64,000 nt of DNA from Prorocentrum cordatum (Eukaryota; Sar; Dinophyceae; Prorocentrales; Prorocentraceae). A program made the translations under genes and the position numbers. Where the stretch lies: positions 371,001 to 435,000 of the forward strand of contig CAUYUJ010016360.1 of NCBI GenBank assembly GCA_963575745.1. Reading direction: 5' to 3'. The notes beneath the pieces are model-generated. The model was given only the letters and a program-made list of their open reading frames with translations. It was not told the origin of the DNA and searched no databases. Within the stretch, counting starts at the first letter, position 1. The number at the start of each line of letters is the position of its first letter. Shown piece after piece: positions 30,214-39,837 of this stretch.

Positions 30214-30396
30214 GCGACGCCATCGCGGGGGACGGTGCTCGGCCGCATCGTGCCGAACTTCGCCGCGCCGACCGCCCCAGCTGGCTTCGCCGACGGCCTC
30301 GGCTCCGCCTCCTTGGCCTCCGTGGCGGCGGTGCCATCGAGCGTCCAGGCTGTGGCAGCGCCGTTGCGGCATCTCGGGGGATCCAGGCATCCTTGC
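30214..30396 (+). CDS. possible 61-codon internal exon between two C elements
   Basis: The acceptor GATCTGCCCAG| and donor TGC|GTGATC define 183 bases, phase 0 at both ends. The encoded string includes GTVLGRIVPNFAAPTAPAGF and GSASLASVAAVPSSVQAVAA. About 85% of third positions are G or C. Element C6 ends 28 bp before the acceptor, and the inverted copy C7 begins at or just before the donor. The antisense frame is also open in this GC-rich DNA, so the strand is not fully certain. The protein is not recognised. Confidence 0.4.
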
Positions 30397-30550
30397 GTGA
30401 TCACAAGAATCACGACGAGAGGGTTTTGGCAGTTTTCGGCCTCCCAGGGAAGCTTCTCGGGGCTCTGGACTTTTGAAGCAACGCCTCAGGACGAAAAGCC
30501 GGTCCCCAGGAGGGGGGCCAGACGTCCGGGGAACCACGCTGCGAATAACA
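30382..30550 (-). mobile_element. element C7, inverted
   Basis: TCACAAGAATCACGACGAGA, TCAGGACGAAAAGCCGGTCC, CCAGGAGGGGGGCCAGACGT. The end at 30382-30400 contains the GTGATC donor of the preceding inferred exon. Confidence 0.5.
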
Positions 30551-31023
30551 AGGAAGTTGTCGGATGAGTGGGAGGAGCGGAGCACCTCGGCCAGTGCTGT
30601 CCGTCGAGGCATCTTGCATTGTGGTCGCAAGGCGTCCCGGTGGAGGTCGGGAGGACACGATATCACCATATCTCGATATCACGATATCGGGGGAAATCGT
30701 GTCATGGGACACGATGTCTCGACATCTCGATATCGGGGGATATCGTGTCAGGGGACACAATATACCTATACCTCGACATCTCGATCTCGGGGGGTACCGA
30801 GCCAGGGGACACGATATCTCGATATCTCGATATCTCGATATCGGGAGATATCGAGCCAGGGGACTCGATATCACGATAGCTCGATATCGGGGGGGGGGGT
30901 CGGGGCGGGGCTCGATGCAAGGCGCCTCGCACCCCCATGCCCCGATATCGAGATATCCAGGCATCGAGATTGTGAGATATCAAGTCCCCGTCATGTTTGC
31001 GTGGACTTCAGCGCCAATTGTTT

Positions 31024-31053
31024 CTGGCCGTAAGCATGCTTACGGCCGGAAAA
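31024..31053. repeat. palindrome CCGTAAGCATGCTTACGG and relatives
   Basis: A perfect 18-bp palindrome. Related copies at about 31263-31285, 32633-32656 and 32862-32885 sit at matching places in the two foldback arms; the 32633 copy is also perfect. Confidence 0.7.
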
Positions 31054-31362
31054 CATAACGATGCCTTCTTTATCATCCCCTCTCCCTCCCCCTCTTCCTC
31101 CCCCAACTCCAACTCCTCCTCCTCCTCCTCCTCCTCCTCCTCCGGACCCCCCCCTCCTCCTTGCTTCCCTTGTCCCCCGATATCGAGATATCGAGGTATC
31201 AAGATGTTGAGATATCGAGTCCCCGTAATGTTTGTGTGGACTTCAGCGGCTTTTTTTTTCTGGCCGTAAGCATGCTTGCGGTCGGAAAAAAACTAACGCT
31301 GTCCTCTTGATCATCCCCTCCCCCTTCCCCTCCTCCTCCCCCCATTCCAACTCCTCCGGAGC

Positions 31363-31546
31363 CTCCTCCGGGCTCCGTGGAGAAGCGGTAGATCAAATCG
31401 GAGTAGTCGTTCAGGAAATCTTGGCGGTCGTTGGCGAAGGGGCTCAGGAGCTTGCGGACTTTAATGATGCAGTGGAAGGGCGCGCCCGTGATAGTGCAGC
31501 TCTCAGATACCTCGTCCGAGCTGCGGAGCCTCCTGTGCGCAGCCAT
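31363..31546 (-). CDS. coding-like segment inside the GATATC foldback
   Basis: From an ATG at 31546 the minus strand encodes MAAHRRLRSSDEVSESCTIT, GAPFHCIIKVRKLLSPFAND and RQDFLNDYSDLIYRFSTEPG with mostly C/G third positions. It then runs into a Gly-coding GGA tract belonging to the foldback arm. The sequence looks like genuine protein but no family is recognised. It lies at the left edge of the unique centre of the 2.7-kb foldback. Confidence 0.4.
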
Positions 31547-31639
31547 CTAGTAGCGTCGTATGTTCGTACCCCTTCGCAACTTGATGGCCAGGGGGGCAGG
31601 CTAGAACCGAGCTTCTCGAGTTTTGGACACACCTAGTCG

Positions 31640-32200
31640 GGACAAGCGCCGACGTCGACTTGAGCCAGTGAACAGTGGAATGATGATATGAACTAGGGCA
31701 CTCGTTTGTAACCGAACCACATGTGCGTATATACGACTGTCTCCGTTCACAGACAGTTTGTAGATATCGATGTGTATGCTGTACTCGTGCACCAAAGGAT
31801 ACGTGCACTCACACTTGTACGTAGTTCAATGACTATGTGCGCGCATGCATGCTCTAACGCATGCGCGACGCAAAGAGATGCGTGGCAATGCCGCATGTGT
31901 TCGACGCTCCAAGACGGCTGAAGGCCCCCAAGATCCCCCCACCAACAGGACCAAAAATGCTTCTCGGAGGACCACGAATGGTCTCCAAACATACGCCTAA
32001 GAAGTCTCCCAAATAGGCCTCCTGCCCTTGACCCAGGCAGAGTGGCGGGTGTGGTCTACAATCACATGGTGCATGTATAACGGGTTCGGTATTTGCATTG
32101 TTCGTCAGCAAGCTCGGTAGATAAATGGGTACAGTTACGCATGTGCATGCCTCTCCTCCTACTCCTGTTGCTCCTCTCCCTCCTCCTTCTCCTCCTGATC
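31640..32200. other. unique centre of the GATATC foldback
   Basis: AT-balanced sequence with no clear gene. It includes a short CTCCAAGACGGCTGAAGGCC stretch like the minisatellite of 9.6-12.4 kb and a GCGCATGCATGC segment. Confidence 0.3.
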
Positions 32201-32214
32201 CTCCTTGCCGTCGC

Positions 32215-32325
32215 CCCGCCCCCTGGCCCAGAGCCCCCCAGTCCTTGATGAAGCCGTTGAGGAACCCGCAGCGATCCGCCGAGCCCCGACGTGGGCCATG
32301 CTTGCCATGGGCCTCCTCTCCGTCG
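32215..32325 (-). CDS. possible exon fragment in foldback centre
   Basis: The minus strand reads an acidic Glu/Asp run followed by GKHGPRRGSADRCGFLNGFI and KDWGALGQGAGRR. CGFLNGFIKDWGAL looks protein-like, while the acidic part is encoded by a degenerate microsatellite. It could belong to the same gene as 31363-31546, which lies downstream on that strand. Confidence 0.22.
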
Positions 32326-33304
32326 TCCTCGTCCTCGTTCTCCTCCTCCTCGTCCTCGTCGCCCTTGTCCTCGTCCTCGCTCTCGCCCTCGTCCTCGTCC
32401 TCCTCCTCATGTTCCTCCTCCTCCTCCTCCTCCTCCTCCTCTTCTTGCCCCTCATTCCTTTTCCTCCTCCTCCTCCAAGCAGACTTCCATGTAGGCGGGG
32501 CCACTGGGAGGCAAGGAGGTGGGGGGATCCAGAGGAGGCTCTGGAGGAGGAGGGGTTGGAGTTGGGGGGGAGGAGGAAGGGGAGGGGGAGGGGATAACCA
32601 AGAGATAAACAAGAGGACAGCCTTATTTTCCCGGCCGTAAGCATGCTTACGGCCGAACAAAAAAAACGGAAGTCCACGCAAACTCGATATTTCAACATCT
32701 CGATACCTCGATATCGGGGGAAAAGGGAAGCAAGGAGGAGGGGAGGTTCCGGAGGAGGAGGAGGAGGAGGAGGAGGAGGAGGAGGAGGAGTAGGAGTTGG
32801 AGTTGGGGGAGGAAGAGGGGGAGGGGGAAGGGATGATAAAGAGGGCAGCATTATTTTCCCCGCCGTAAGCGTGCTTATTGCCAGAACAAAATCGCCGCTG
32901 AAATCCAAACAGACATGGCGGGGACTCGATATCAAACATCTCGATGCTTGGATATCTCGATATCGGGGCAGGGGGGGGAGGGGGGGCTGGGGGGGGCGAG
33001 GCGCCGTGCATCGAGCCCCGCCCCGACCCCCCCCCCCGATATCGAGCTATCGTGATATCGAGTCCCTTGGCTCGATATCTCCCGACATCGAGATATCGAG
33101 ATATCGTGTCCCCTGGCTCGGTACCCCCCGATATCGAGATGTCGAGATATCGGGAGATATCGTGTCCCCTGAGACGATGTCTCCCGAGATCGAGATATCG
33201 AGATATCGAGAGATCGTGCCCCATGACACGATATCCCCCGGTATCCCCCGATGTCGAGATGTCGTGTCTGGGCGACAAAGGCGCCCTGGTTTACCGGGAC
33301 GCCT

Positions 33305-33863
33305 GGCCCCCACGCTGGCATTTTGGGCAGCGCCGTGGCGGCAGATGGGGCCGCGTCATGGTGCAGAGGAGGGTGAGGAGGAGGGGGTGGTGGTGGTGAG
33401 GAGGAGGAGGAGGAGGAGGAGGAGGAGGAGGAGGAGGAGGAGGAGGAGGGGGAGGAAGGTGAGGCAGCTGGCGACAGGCTGGGGGGGGGGCGTATTCGAA
33501 GCATCTGGCAATGTTGAAAGCACCCCGGCTTCTTAGGAGGCTCTCCCGTGCGCAACCCCTTTTTGCGCCCGCACGCAGCCAGGTGCGACGACCATGCATG
33601 GGTGCATGGGTTGCCCGCCACCCCCCCTCTCTCTCCCGACCACTCCTGGTCTGCGCGTCGGGGCCGACCTGGCCCGGGGAAGCCACCGCAGCCGTGGCGA
33701 CGAGGGGCGCCCTTCGAGGCACCGAAGATGTCAGAAAGCAGCCCCAGGAGCGCCTCGGCCCTCGATGGCCAGGCTTCCCGGCGCCCCACCCCCTGGGGCG
33801 CGTGGCGCCCCGGAAGAAGTGCCAGAGGCGGCGCCGGGGTGTCGGGGACCGCCCCTGAGCTGC
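33305..33863. other. GGA tract and GC-rich block
   Basis: GGA tract 33365-33460. At 33570-33850 both strands read protein-like (minus: RAEALLGLLSDIFGASKGAP; plus: ATAAVATRGALRGTEDVRKQ), so an exon is likely but its strand is undecided. GCACCCCGGCTTCTTAGGAG (33520) recurs near 39440 beside H2. Confidence 0.3.
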
Positions 33864-34050
33864 TCTTGAGTCGGGCTTGTCCCCCTACAGAGGGTTTTTG
33901 GACGAACAATAAGAAATACCCCAAGCATAGTTCCAAAACGCTCAAAAAATATAGTCAGGGGACTTTTTTTTGGGGGGGGGGAACATGTTGGGGGTATTTT
34001 TTATTTTTCTTCGAAAGTCCCCCTGGAGGGGGACAGGCCCGATTTAAGAC
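33864..34050 (+). mobile_element. element H1, hAT-like MITE
   Basis: Left TTGAGTCGGGCTTGTCCCCC; right GGGGGACAGGCCCGATTTAA; each terminus carries a smaller nested hairpin. The direct repeats outside are too diverged to call. It lies about 60 bp upstream of exon 34114. Confidence 0.55.
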
Positions 34051-34113
34051 TACTCGGAGGGCTTGCTGCGGCCAGCCAGGACCACCTGGGGGGGGGGGGC
34101 TGCCTTTGCGCAG

Positions 34114-34548
34114 CCCGAAAAGCCTACCGGGAAATCGCCTCGGTCTTCGAGGTCCTCACCGTCCTCCGTGCGCGGGCCGCCCATGGAGCCTCCGCGGTCC
34201 CCCCCCCAATCGACTACACGTAAGAGTGACCCTTCGCCGGAGTGACCCTTGGTGCGCGCTCGCTGGGGTCCCCCGATCGCCGTGCTCGGTGCGATGGTAG
34301 CGTCTTGCGCGCTGGTGTTTGGCCTCCTCGCGCCCCCCATGAAGCCGCGCACCAGAGGCCACTCTTGCCCAGGGTCACCTCTTACGTGCAGCCGACCCCA
34401 GGCTGGAGGTGGCATCTCCGACCGCCTCGCGGCGCTCACCGAGGCCTACCTGAAGGGTGTCCCCGCGCTGCTCCTCCCCGCAGGGGACGCCGCGGCAGTC
34501 TCAGGCGCCCACGCGGGAGGCCCACGGCCCACACAGTCGAGTGTGAAG
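34114..34548 (+). CDS. two consecutive exons of an unrecognised protein
   Basis: Exon 34114-34219 follows an acceptor at CTGCCTTTGCGCAG and encodes a string containing AYREIASVFEVLTVLRARAA, ending at donor AC|GTAAGAG. Exon 34392 onward follows acceptor CTCTTACGTGCAG and encodes RPQAGGGISDRLAALTEAYL, then KGVPALLLPAGDAAAVSGA. The phase-2 junction rebuilds a Thr codon. More than 80% of third positions are G or C. The 3' end is uncertain: donors at 34543 or 34548 are possible before a GGA tract at 34570. MITE H1 lies in the inferred upstream intron. I do not recognise the protein. Further exons may lie upstream (33570-33850) and downstream (35212-35350). Confidence 0.5.
34220..34391 (+). mobile_element. 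introner-like intron bounded by its own inverted repeat
   Basis: This 172-bp GT-AG intron begins CACGTAAGAGTGACCCT (34217-34233) and ends AGGGTCACCTCTTACGTG then CAG. The two termini are reverse complements with one base inserted. The donor GT lies inside the left inverted repeat and the acceptor is directly outside the right one. Part of the interior (GCGCACCAGAGGCCA, about 34346-34360) recurs near 37776. The frame between the flanking exons is kept only when it is spliced. Confidence 0.55.
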
Positions 34549-34805
34549 TGCAGGTCGACCCTTCCAAATCAAGGGTGGAGGAGGAGGAGAAGGAGGAGGA
34601 GGAGGAGGAGGAGGAGGAGGAGGAGGAGGAGGGGGACGGGGAGGAGGAGTGGAGGAGGTCGTGGCCAAGCGTCGCATGTCTGCTGCATTCTTGGGGCAGA
34701 GGCACCCAGGTGTAAATACCATGTTGCCCTCGGAAGAATTTTATGTCCCCGCGCGTGTCCTCTCCAGTCACACTCGGCTGTAGGCGCTGACATCATCTTG
34801 TTGTG
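34549..34805. repeat. GGA tract and spacer
   Basis: GGA tract 34570-34660, then unassigned sequence. Confidence 0.5.
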
Positions 34806-34945
34806 AGATGAATCACGACCGAGGGGATGGCAATGGCCTCCCAGGGCCCTCGCCGGGCCCTGGGCCCGAGGACCGTCAGAAAACGACTCAGGATAAAAAG
34901 TTTGCCCCTGTGAAGGAGACCCGACCTCTGGGGAGTCGCAGCAGG
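34806..34945 (-). mobile_element. element C8, inverted partial
   Basis: AATCACGACCGAGGGGATGG, GGCCTCCCAGGGCCCTCGCC, GACCGTCAGAAAACGACTCA, GGATAAAAAG. Confidence 0.45.
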
Positions 34946-35063
34946 TGCGCGCCGCACCGACGCGGTAGCAGCCCCAGCTCGGACGTTTAAGGCTTGTCGA
35001 TTTATCGTGGTCCATGTGTGCGTGCCTGTCTGTGCGTGTGTGTGCGTGCGTGTGTGTATGTGC

Positions 35064-35190
35064 TTTCCCCGAGATCCTGGCGTCGGAGTTGTTCCACAGG
35101 GGGCGATGGTGCCCTGTCTCGGGCCCCGCGGGTCGGTCTGGCTCGACGGATGCCGCAGGGAAGGCGGGATGCGGGGCCCCGGCCGAGTTT
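35064..35190 (+). mobile_element. element F3
   Basis: CCGAGATCCTGGCGTCGGAG, GGGGCGATGGTGCCCTGTCT, GGGTCGGTCTGGCTCGACGG. It lies in the inferred intron before 35212. Confidence 0.4.
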
Positions 35191-35211
35191 TTGCTTTTCC
35201 CGCTGTTGCAG

Positions 35212-35350
35212 CAGCCTGTTCGCGACGGCGGACCTCATGGGGTTGTGTACGTCAGTGCTCCCCGGCGCCCCGATCCGGGGGACGGGGGCGACAGGCCTGG
35301 AGTCGGCGCCCTTCGACTGCATGCCGCGGTGCACGCGCCGGCTGTGCTGA
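35212..35350 (+). CDS. possible terminal exon
   Basis: A strong acceptor (TTGCTTTTCCCGCTGTTGCAG, 35191-35211) precedes a frame encoding SLFATADLMGLCTSVLPGAP, IRGTGATGLESAPFDCMPRC and TRRLC, then TGA. Element F3 lies in the inferred intron. Other frames, including the antisense, are also open and protein-like, so this is weak. It may be the last exon of the gene at 34114. Confidence 0.28.
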
Positions 35351-35620
35351 GCGGGCGCCGGAGTCCTGCCGAGGGCGGCCAGCCGCAGGTCGAGCCCGGC
35401 TCCCCTGTGAGCCTCACCCGCCCCGCCTGCAGGGCCACGCTTCCACATCCTGCTCAGTGCTCGCGCGCTCAAAGAGAAGGCGAAGGAGGAGCAGGAGGAG
35501 GAGGAGGAGGAGGAGGAGGAGGAGGAGGAGGAGGAGGAGGAGGATGTGTTCTCGCGAGGCGCCGGTTTCAATCGCTTTCTTGCGAAGCACCGCTTTCAAT
35601 TTTTTGGTATGTTTCGCGTA
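35351..35620. repeat. GC-rich sequence and GGA tract
   Basis: GGA tract 35485-35545 after GC-rich DNA open in several frames. Confidence 0.4.
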
Positions 35621-36437
35621 CGTAGGTAGGTCGTGCAATCAAGCAATTCGACGTCGTGCCCTGGCTATGCAGAAAATAGCACCATCGCTGTCCTCACGAA
35701 GGGCGAGATCTATGGAGCATTCCTGGTTCCAAGCGAGTTAGACGTTCAAGTTACGACCATCCCACGATAGGCCATGCATCGGCCGTGGGGCCTCGGACTC
35801 CGTACCCACGAAGTATCTACAGGACGTTACTGTTGTACCTCGACGTCCTCAGCTGGCGCATTGCAGCTGGCACTGGGTGATCCTATACCGTCGCCGCCGT
35901 CATCGCATGTCTCTTGCCAGGCAGCTTCGCATGATCGTTGGACACCGTCTCTGTGCCAAAGTGCCAAACATCGGTATGAATCTTAGAATAAATCTCCTGG
36001 GAGGGTAGAGTCAGCATCGGCGCTGGTATATCCGTGGTCGAAACTCGGCCACATGTGGCAGAATCCCGCTGAGTCCAACTTCGTATGGCTTGATCCTTAG
36101 CTGAACCTGGGCCCACCTGACGTAGTGACCCCTTTAACGGGCCTAGTAGCTGTTAACCTTTCTGACGAAGACCTTCCACGGCCGTGGTCCGCGGTTCGGC
36201 CAAGCCGATTGACTTGCGCGCCGACGTGCTGTTGGTGGCATCGGCCGATTCGCTTGCGCACCCCCTGCGGTTGCTCCCCTCCGCGGACGGTCTTCGAGTA
36301 CGCAGTCAGCCTGGCCAGGCGGGCAAGCCAGCCGATCTGAGACTCGGGGCCGTTTCCGGGCAGCCGTGGGAGGAGGTCCTGCGGAGGTCCCCCGAGGTCC
36401 CGATCGCGGGCTCTTTTGAGCCCTCTCCTCCAACGTC
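35621..36437. other. unique region with several long open frames
   Basis: Balanced composition unlike the surroundings. One plus frame reads ENSTIAVLTKGEIYGAFLVP then SELDVQVTTIPR. Another reads VPTKYLQDVTVVPRRPQLAH, RQLRMIVGHRLCAKVPNIGM. The minus strand has IPAPMLTLPSQEIYSKIHTD. This is consistent with a decayed gene or retroelement, strand undecided. At 36190-36330 a plus frame has RGSAKPIDLRADVLLVASAD. Confidence 0.3.
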
Positions 36438-36585
36438 GCAAGTTGTTCGCGACACGGGCCCGCGGAGATATCGACCCACTCCCGAGGGCCAGCTTTTCAT
36501 CTTGAGGAGTTGTCGCTTGACGGTCCCGTAGCCAGAAAACAGCCTCCAGAGGCCGAAGCCATCGAATGACCAGCCGTCGCGACTT
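36438..36585 (+). mobile_element. element C9, partial
   Basis: GATATCGACCCACTCCCGAG, CTTTTCATCTTGAGGAGTTG, TTGACGGTCCCGTAGCC, CCTCCAGAGGCCGAAGCC. Confidence 0.45.
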
Positions 36586-36785
36586 CCGCCGCCTCGCCGG
36601 AATCTGGTGGAGGGGGGGTGGACCGGGCGTTGCGTAACTGGGGGGGCGAGAAAGGGTGGGGGAGGCGCAGAAAAGTTCACCTCCCCTTCGTGCACCATAC
36701 GGGGCCCTACAAAGGGGCCCTCGGGGGCCTGAGAGGAGCACCGAGGGTGCGCGTTCCTTCGCCCCTCCAATGACCGCCCCCCAGT

Positions 36786-36972
36786 CCCAGACCCCCGACG
36801 TCATGATTCTTTCATAACGTCGACCCCCAGAGGTTTGGACCCATTCCCCAGGACCGGTTTTTCATCCTGAATCGTTTTTTGACGGTCCCGAGGCCCGGTA
36901 GGGGCCCCCCAAAGCTGCAAATATGGAAAAACCTCCCGTCGTGTTTTTTTCATGACTCGAGGGGGTCTGGGG
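36786..36972 (+). mobile_element. element C10
   Basis: CCCAGACCCCCGACGTCATG at the left, CATGACTCGAGGGGGTCTGG at the right, with the internal CCCCAGGACCGG and ACGGTCCCGAGGCCCGG landmarks. Confidence 0.65.
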
Positions 36973-37463
36973 TTGAGCATCGCCCAAGGGGAGGGATCGG
37001 GGGAGGGAGCTGGGGGAGAGCGAGGGATCGAGGAGGCTCCGCGGGCCCCGGCGCTGGAGCCCCTGGAGGTCGAGGGGAGGGCGCGCCGAGAGCTCGAGCC
37101 CCCCCTTCGCGAGCGCCCCTCCGCTGGCGGCTCTGCACGGTTTCCCCCGGGGCCGTAGGCGACCCGAGGAGCAGGAGGAGGAGGAGGAGGAGGAGGAGGA
37201 GGGGGAGGAGGAGCAGGAGGAGGAGGAGGAGGAGCAGGAGGAGGAGGAGGAGGATGAGGAGGAGGAGGAGGAGGAGGATGAGGAGGAGGAGGAGGAGGGG
37301 TCGCCTAAGCCTTTCGGAGAAACCCTCCAGGCGGCTCCCCTCGGCTGCACGCACGGCAGGGGCAGCCCCAGACCGAGGCAGGGATGTATAGCCAGTGAGG
37401 GCGCTCTGCCAAGGACCACTTTGTGTTCAGGAGGGGCTCGGATTGTCAGGCCGCTCCTTGGGC
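36973..37463. repeat. GC-rich sequence and GGA tract
   Basis: GGA tract 37170-37300 between unassigned GC-rich flanks. Confidence 0.5.
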
Positions 37464-37625
37464 CTAGGTCGGGGAACCTAGTCGCGGTCGAGGCTCGCTG
37501 TGGCCAGGGAAGCGCCTTCGTTTCTTCTGTAGCGCTTCTTCTGGCAGTGCCATGACTGTAGCCACCGCTACGGGGGACCGATCCTCGAGAAACTTGGCGG
37601 CGCTGGATCTGGACACATTCGTGCC
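37464..37625 (-). CDS. probable terminal exon, unknown protein
   Basis: A long C-run acceptor (CCCCTCCCCCCCCCCAG|) precedes a phase-0 frame encoding GTNVSRSSAAKFLEDRSPVA, VATVMALPEEALQKKRRRFP and GHSEPRPRLGSPT, then a stop at 37464-37466. It ends in a basic KKRRR patch, and codon use is balanced. The GC-rich block at 37960-38450 could hold an upstream exon on the same strand. No family is recognised. Confidence 0.45.
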   Translation of the reverse strand, partial: GTNVSRSSAAKFLEDRSPVAVATVMALPEEALQKKRRRFPGHSEPRPRLGSPT

Positions 37626-38450
37626 CTGGGGGGGGGGAGGGGGGCACACATGCCCAACGCCCCCCCCCCTGAGGTCCCCAGAGATCGATCTCCTGGGCGG
37701 CTGCGTTTGACATTGAAACCCCCGCATCGCACCAGGCACGCGGGCCGTTGCTGCCCCTGCCGCGCGCAGCGATCCGCGGGCTTGCGCACCAGAGGCCATC
37801 TCTTGACGATAAGGCCACCGACCACTGGCGCAGGTCCTGATGTTTTCAATGCGGGGTCCCCAGGGCTCTGCACCCCTTCAGCAGCACCAGATCGTGTTTC
37901 GGCGGGCCCGCGGCCTGGCGAGGGCCCCATGCAGGCCGACGGCGACGAACACATATCCGTCTTGCTTTTCTCCTCACGTTGGAGGTCTGGGCAGCCGATG
38001 CTCCGCGGCTGCCGGCGGCGGCCCCCGCCTCCACTCCTCCGCGCGGCGGCCCCGCCGCGAGGAGGCGGGCCCCGCCTCCACTCCTACTCGCGGCGGCCCC
38101 CGCCTCCACTCCTCCGCGCGGCGGCCCCGCCGCGAGGAGGCGGGCCCCGCGCCGCGCCGCGCGCGCCGCGGGGCGCAGCCGCTGCCGCGGCCACGCCGCC
38201 GGCGCGCCGCGGACCTCTCCAGCTCGCCCGCCTGGGGCGCCCCAGGGCCGACGGCGCGCCGCGCGCCGAGGCGGCATCGGCGGGCTCCGCACGCGGGCCT
38301 CCGCGAGGCCGCTGGGGGGGCAGCCGCCGCGAGGCCGCGCGAGGCCTTGGCGGCGCCCGCGCGCCCGCGGCCGGGCTTCGGCGGCCGCGCCACGGTCGCG
38401 GCCGGAGCCCGCAGTCGGCGGCGCCCACAGAGGGGTGCGGCGGGGTCCAC
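37626..38450. other. very GC-rich block with 75-bp direct repeat
   Basis: CTCCACTCCTCCGCGCGGCG, GCCCCGCCGCGAGGAGGCGG occurs twice (38028 and 38105). GCGCACCAGAGGCCATCTCT near 37785 relates to the intron at 34220. It may contain a first exon or promoter of the minus-strand gene ending at 37464. Confidence 0.35.
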
Positions 38451-38941
38451 CTATCTATCTATCTACCTATCTATCGATCTATCTATCTATCGAACTAGCT
38501 AGCTAGCTCGCTAGTTAGCTATCTAACTATATATATATATATATGTATACATATTTGTATATATATATGGTTATATATGTGTATGTATATATCGATATAT
38601 ATAGATCGAACTATCTATCTATATAGTTATATATAGCTATATAGATATATGTCTATATATATGTGTATACACATATATCTATGTATATATATGTGCGTAT
38701 ATATATCATTATATAATCATATACATACATATATGTATATGTACATAACTTTATAGATAACTACATATGTATATCTCGATCTATCTATATGTCTATATGT
38801 ATGTATATATATATGGATCTGTCTATATATATATGTATTCCCATATATAACTATCTATCTATCTATATATCTATCTATCTATCTATCTATATATATTTAT
38901 CTATATAATTATATATATCTATATATATATACATATATCGG

Positions 38942-38972
<31 letters not shown>

Positions 38973-39245
38973 ATTTCTATCTATATGTCTATATATCTAT
39001 CTATATACATATCTATAGATCTATCTATCTACTTATCTATATATATAGATATATATATATATCGATATGTCAATCTATCGATCTATCTATCTATCTATCT
39101 ATCTATATATCTATATATCTATCTATCTACCCACCGATCTATCTATCTATATATCTATCTATCTATCTATCTATATATCTATATATCTATTTATCTATAT
39201 ATCTATCTATCTATCTATCTACCTATCTCTGTATAGATCATATCT
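38450..39245. repeat. TATC/TATA microsatellite, about 800 bp
   Basis: Long CTAT/ATAT/TCTA tetranucleotide array; poly-Ile/Tyr/Ser frames are artefacts. Confidence 0.95.
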
Positions 39246-39487
39246 ATACTGGTCCTGGCCCGGCCCATCTTGGGCCCAGGAGCGGTGCTCGTGCCTCACT
39301 TCTTGAGCCAGGAGGACGTATGCACCGATCCTGCGCCCAGGACGTGCCGGGCCAGTGCGCCGGGGGCTGGCGCGGGGGGGGTGGGCGTCTGCGAGGGCGG
39401 CGGAGCCCTCTGAGAACGGGGGCGTGTTCCAGAAGACCGCCCGGCTTCTGAGGAGCCTTCCCAGGAGTCTCCGCGGGCCTTCCGAGC
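39246..39487. other. unassigned GC-rich sequence before H2
   Basis: Open on both strands; its end shares CCGGCTTCTGAGGAGCCTTC with the area before H1. Confidence 0.25.
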
Positions 39488-39495
39488 AGACATCT

Positions 39496-39654
39496 TTCAG
39501 TCGGGCCTGTCCCTCTGCAGGGGGAATGTTCAACAATGGTCAAAAAATAGCCTGGGGACTATTGTTTAGTATTTTTGGACAATGTTGTCGCATTTTGGGG
39601 GCATTTTTTCATTTTCGTCGAACATCCCCCTGTAGGGGTACGCGCCCGAATTAA
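39496..39654 (+). mobile_element. element H2, hAT-like MITE with 8-bp target duplication
   Basis: A 159-bp element flanked by AGACATCT on both sides (39488-39495, 39655-39662). Left TTCAGTCGGGCCTGTCC; right GGGGTACGCGCCCGAATTAA. The interior aligns with H1. Confidence 0.65.
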
Positions 39655-39687
39655 AGACATCTGAGAAGCCCCACGACCGCCTTCTTC

Positions 39688-39837
39688 AGGTAGGGGGCCA
39701 CATGCGAGCCCTACCCCTGCCCCCCACGGTTTCTCAGGGGCAGGGTGGGGTTCACTTCGCTCGGGAGCTACCGAGCGAAGTGAACCCCACCCTCCCCCTC
39801 CGAAATGGTGAGGGGTAGGGGTAAATCTCGCATGTGG
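39688..39837. mobile_element. element G1, long hairpin
   Basis: About 70-bp arms: GGCCACATGCGAG, CCCTACCCCTGC, GGGTGGGGTTCACTTCGCTC on the left, all mirrored on the right around a GAGCTA centre. CCGCCTTCTTC occurs outside both ends (39677-39687, 39838-39848). Confidence 0.6.

Larger units (their letters stand above)
30630..33304. repeat. 2.7-kb foldback with GATATC arrays
   Basis: The two outer arms (about 30630-31390 and 32440-33304) carry the same modules in mirrored order: AGGCGTCCCGG end, an array of CTCGATATCG/GGGGGATATCG units, a CGTAAGCATGCTTACG palindrome, a CCT/GGA tract, a second GATATC block, a second palindrome, and a second tract. The unique 1-kb centre holds coding-like segments. 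The structure fits a foldback transposon or a large inverted duplication. Confidence 0.7.

Noticed and set aside
38978-39306. Tyr/Ile/Ser-rich membrane proteins
   Set aside because: TATC/TATA microsatellite.
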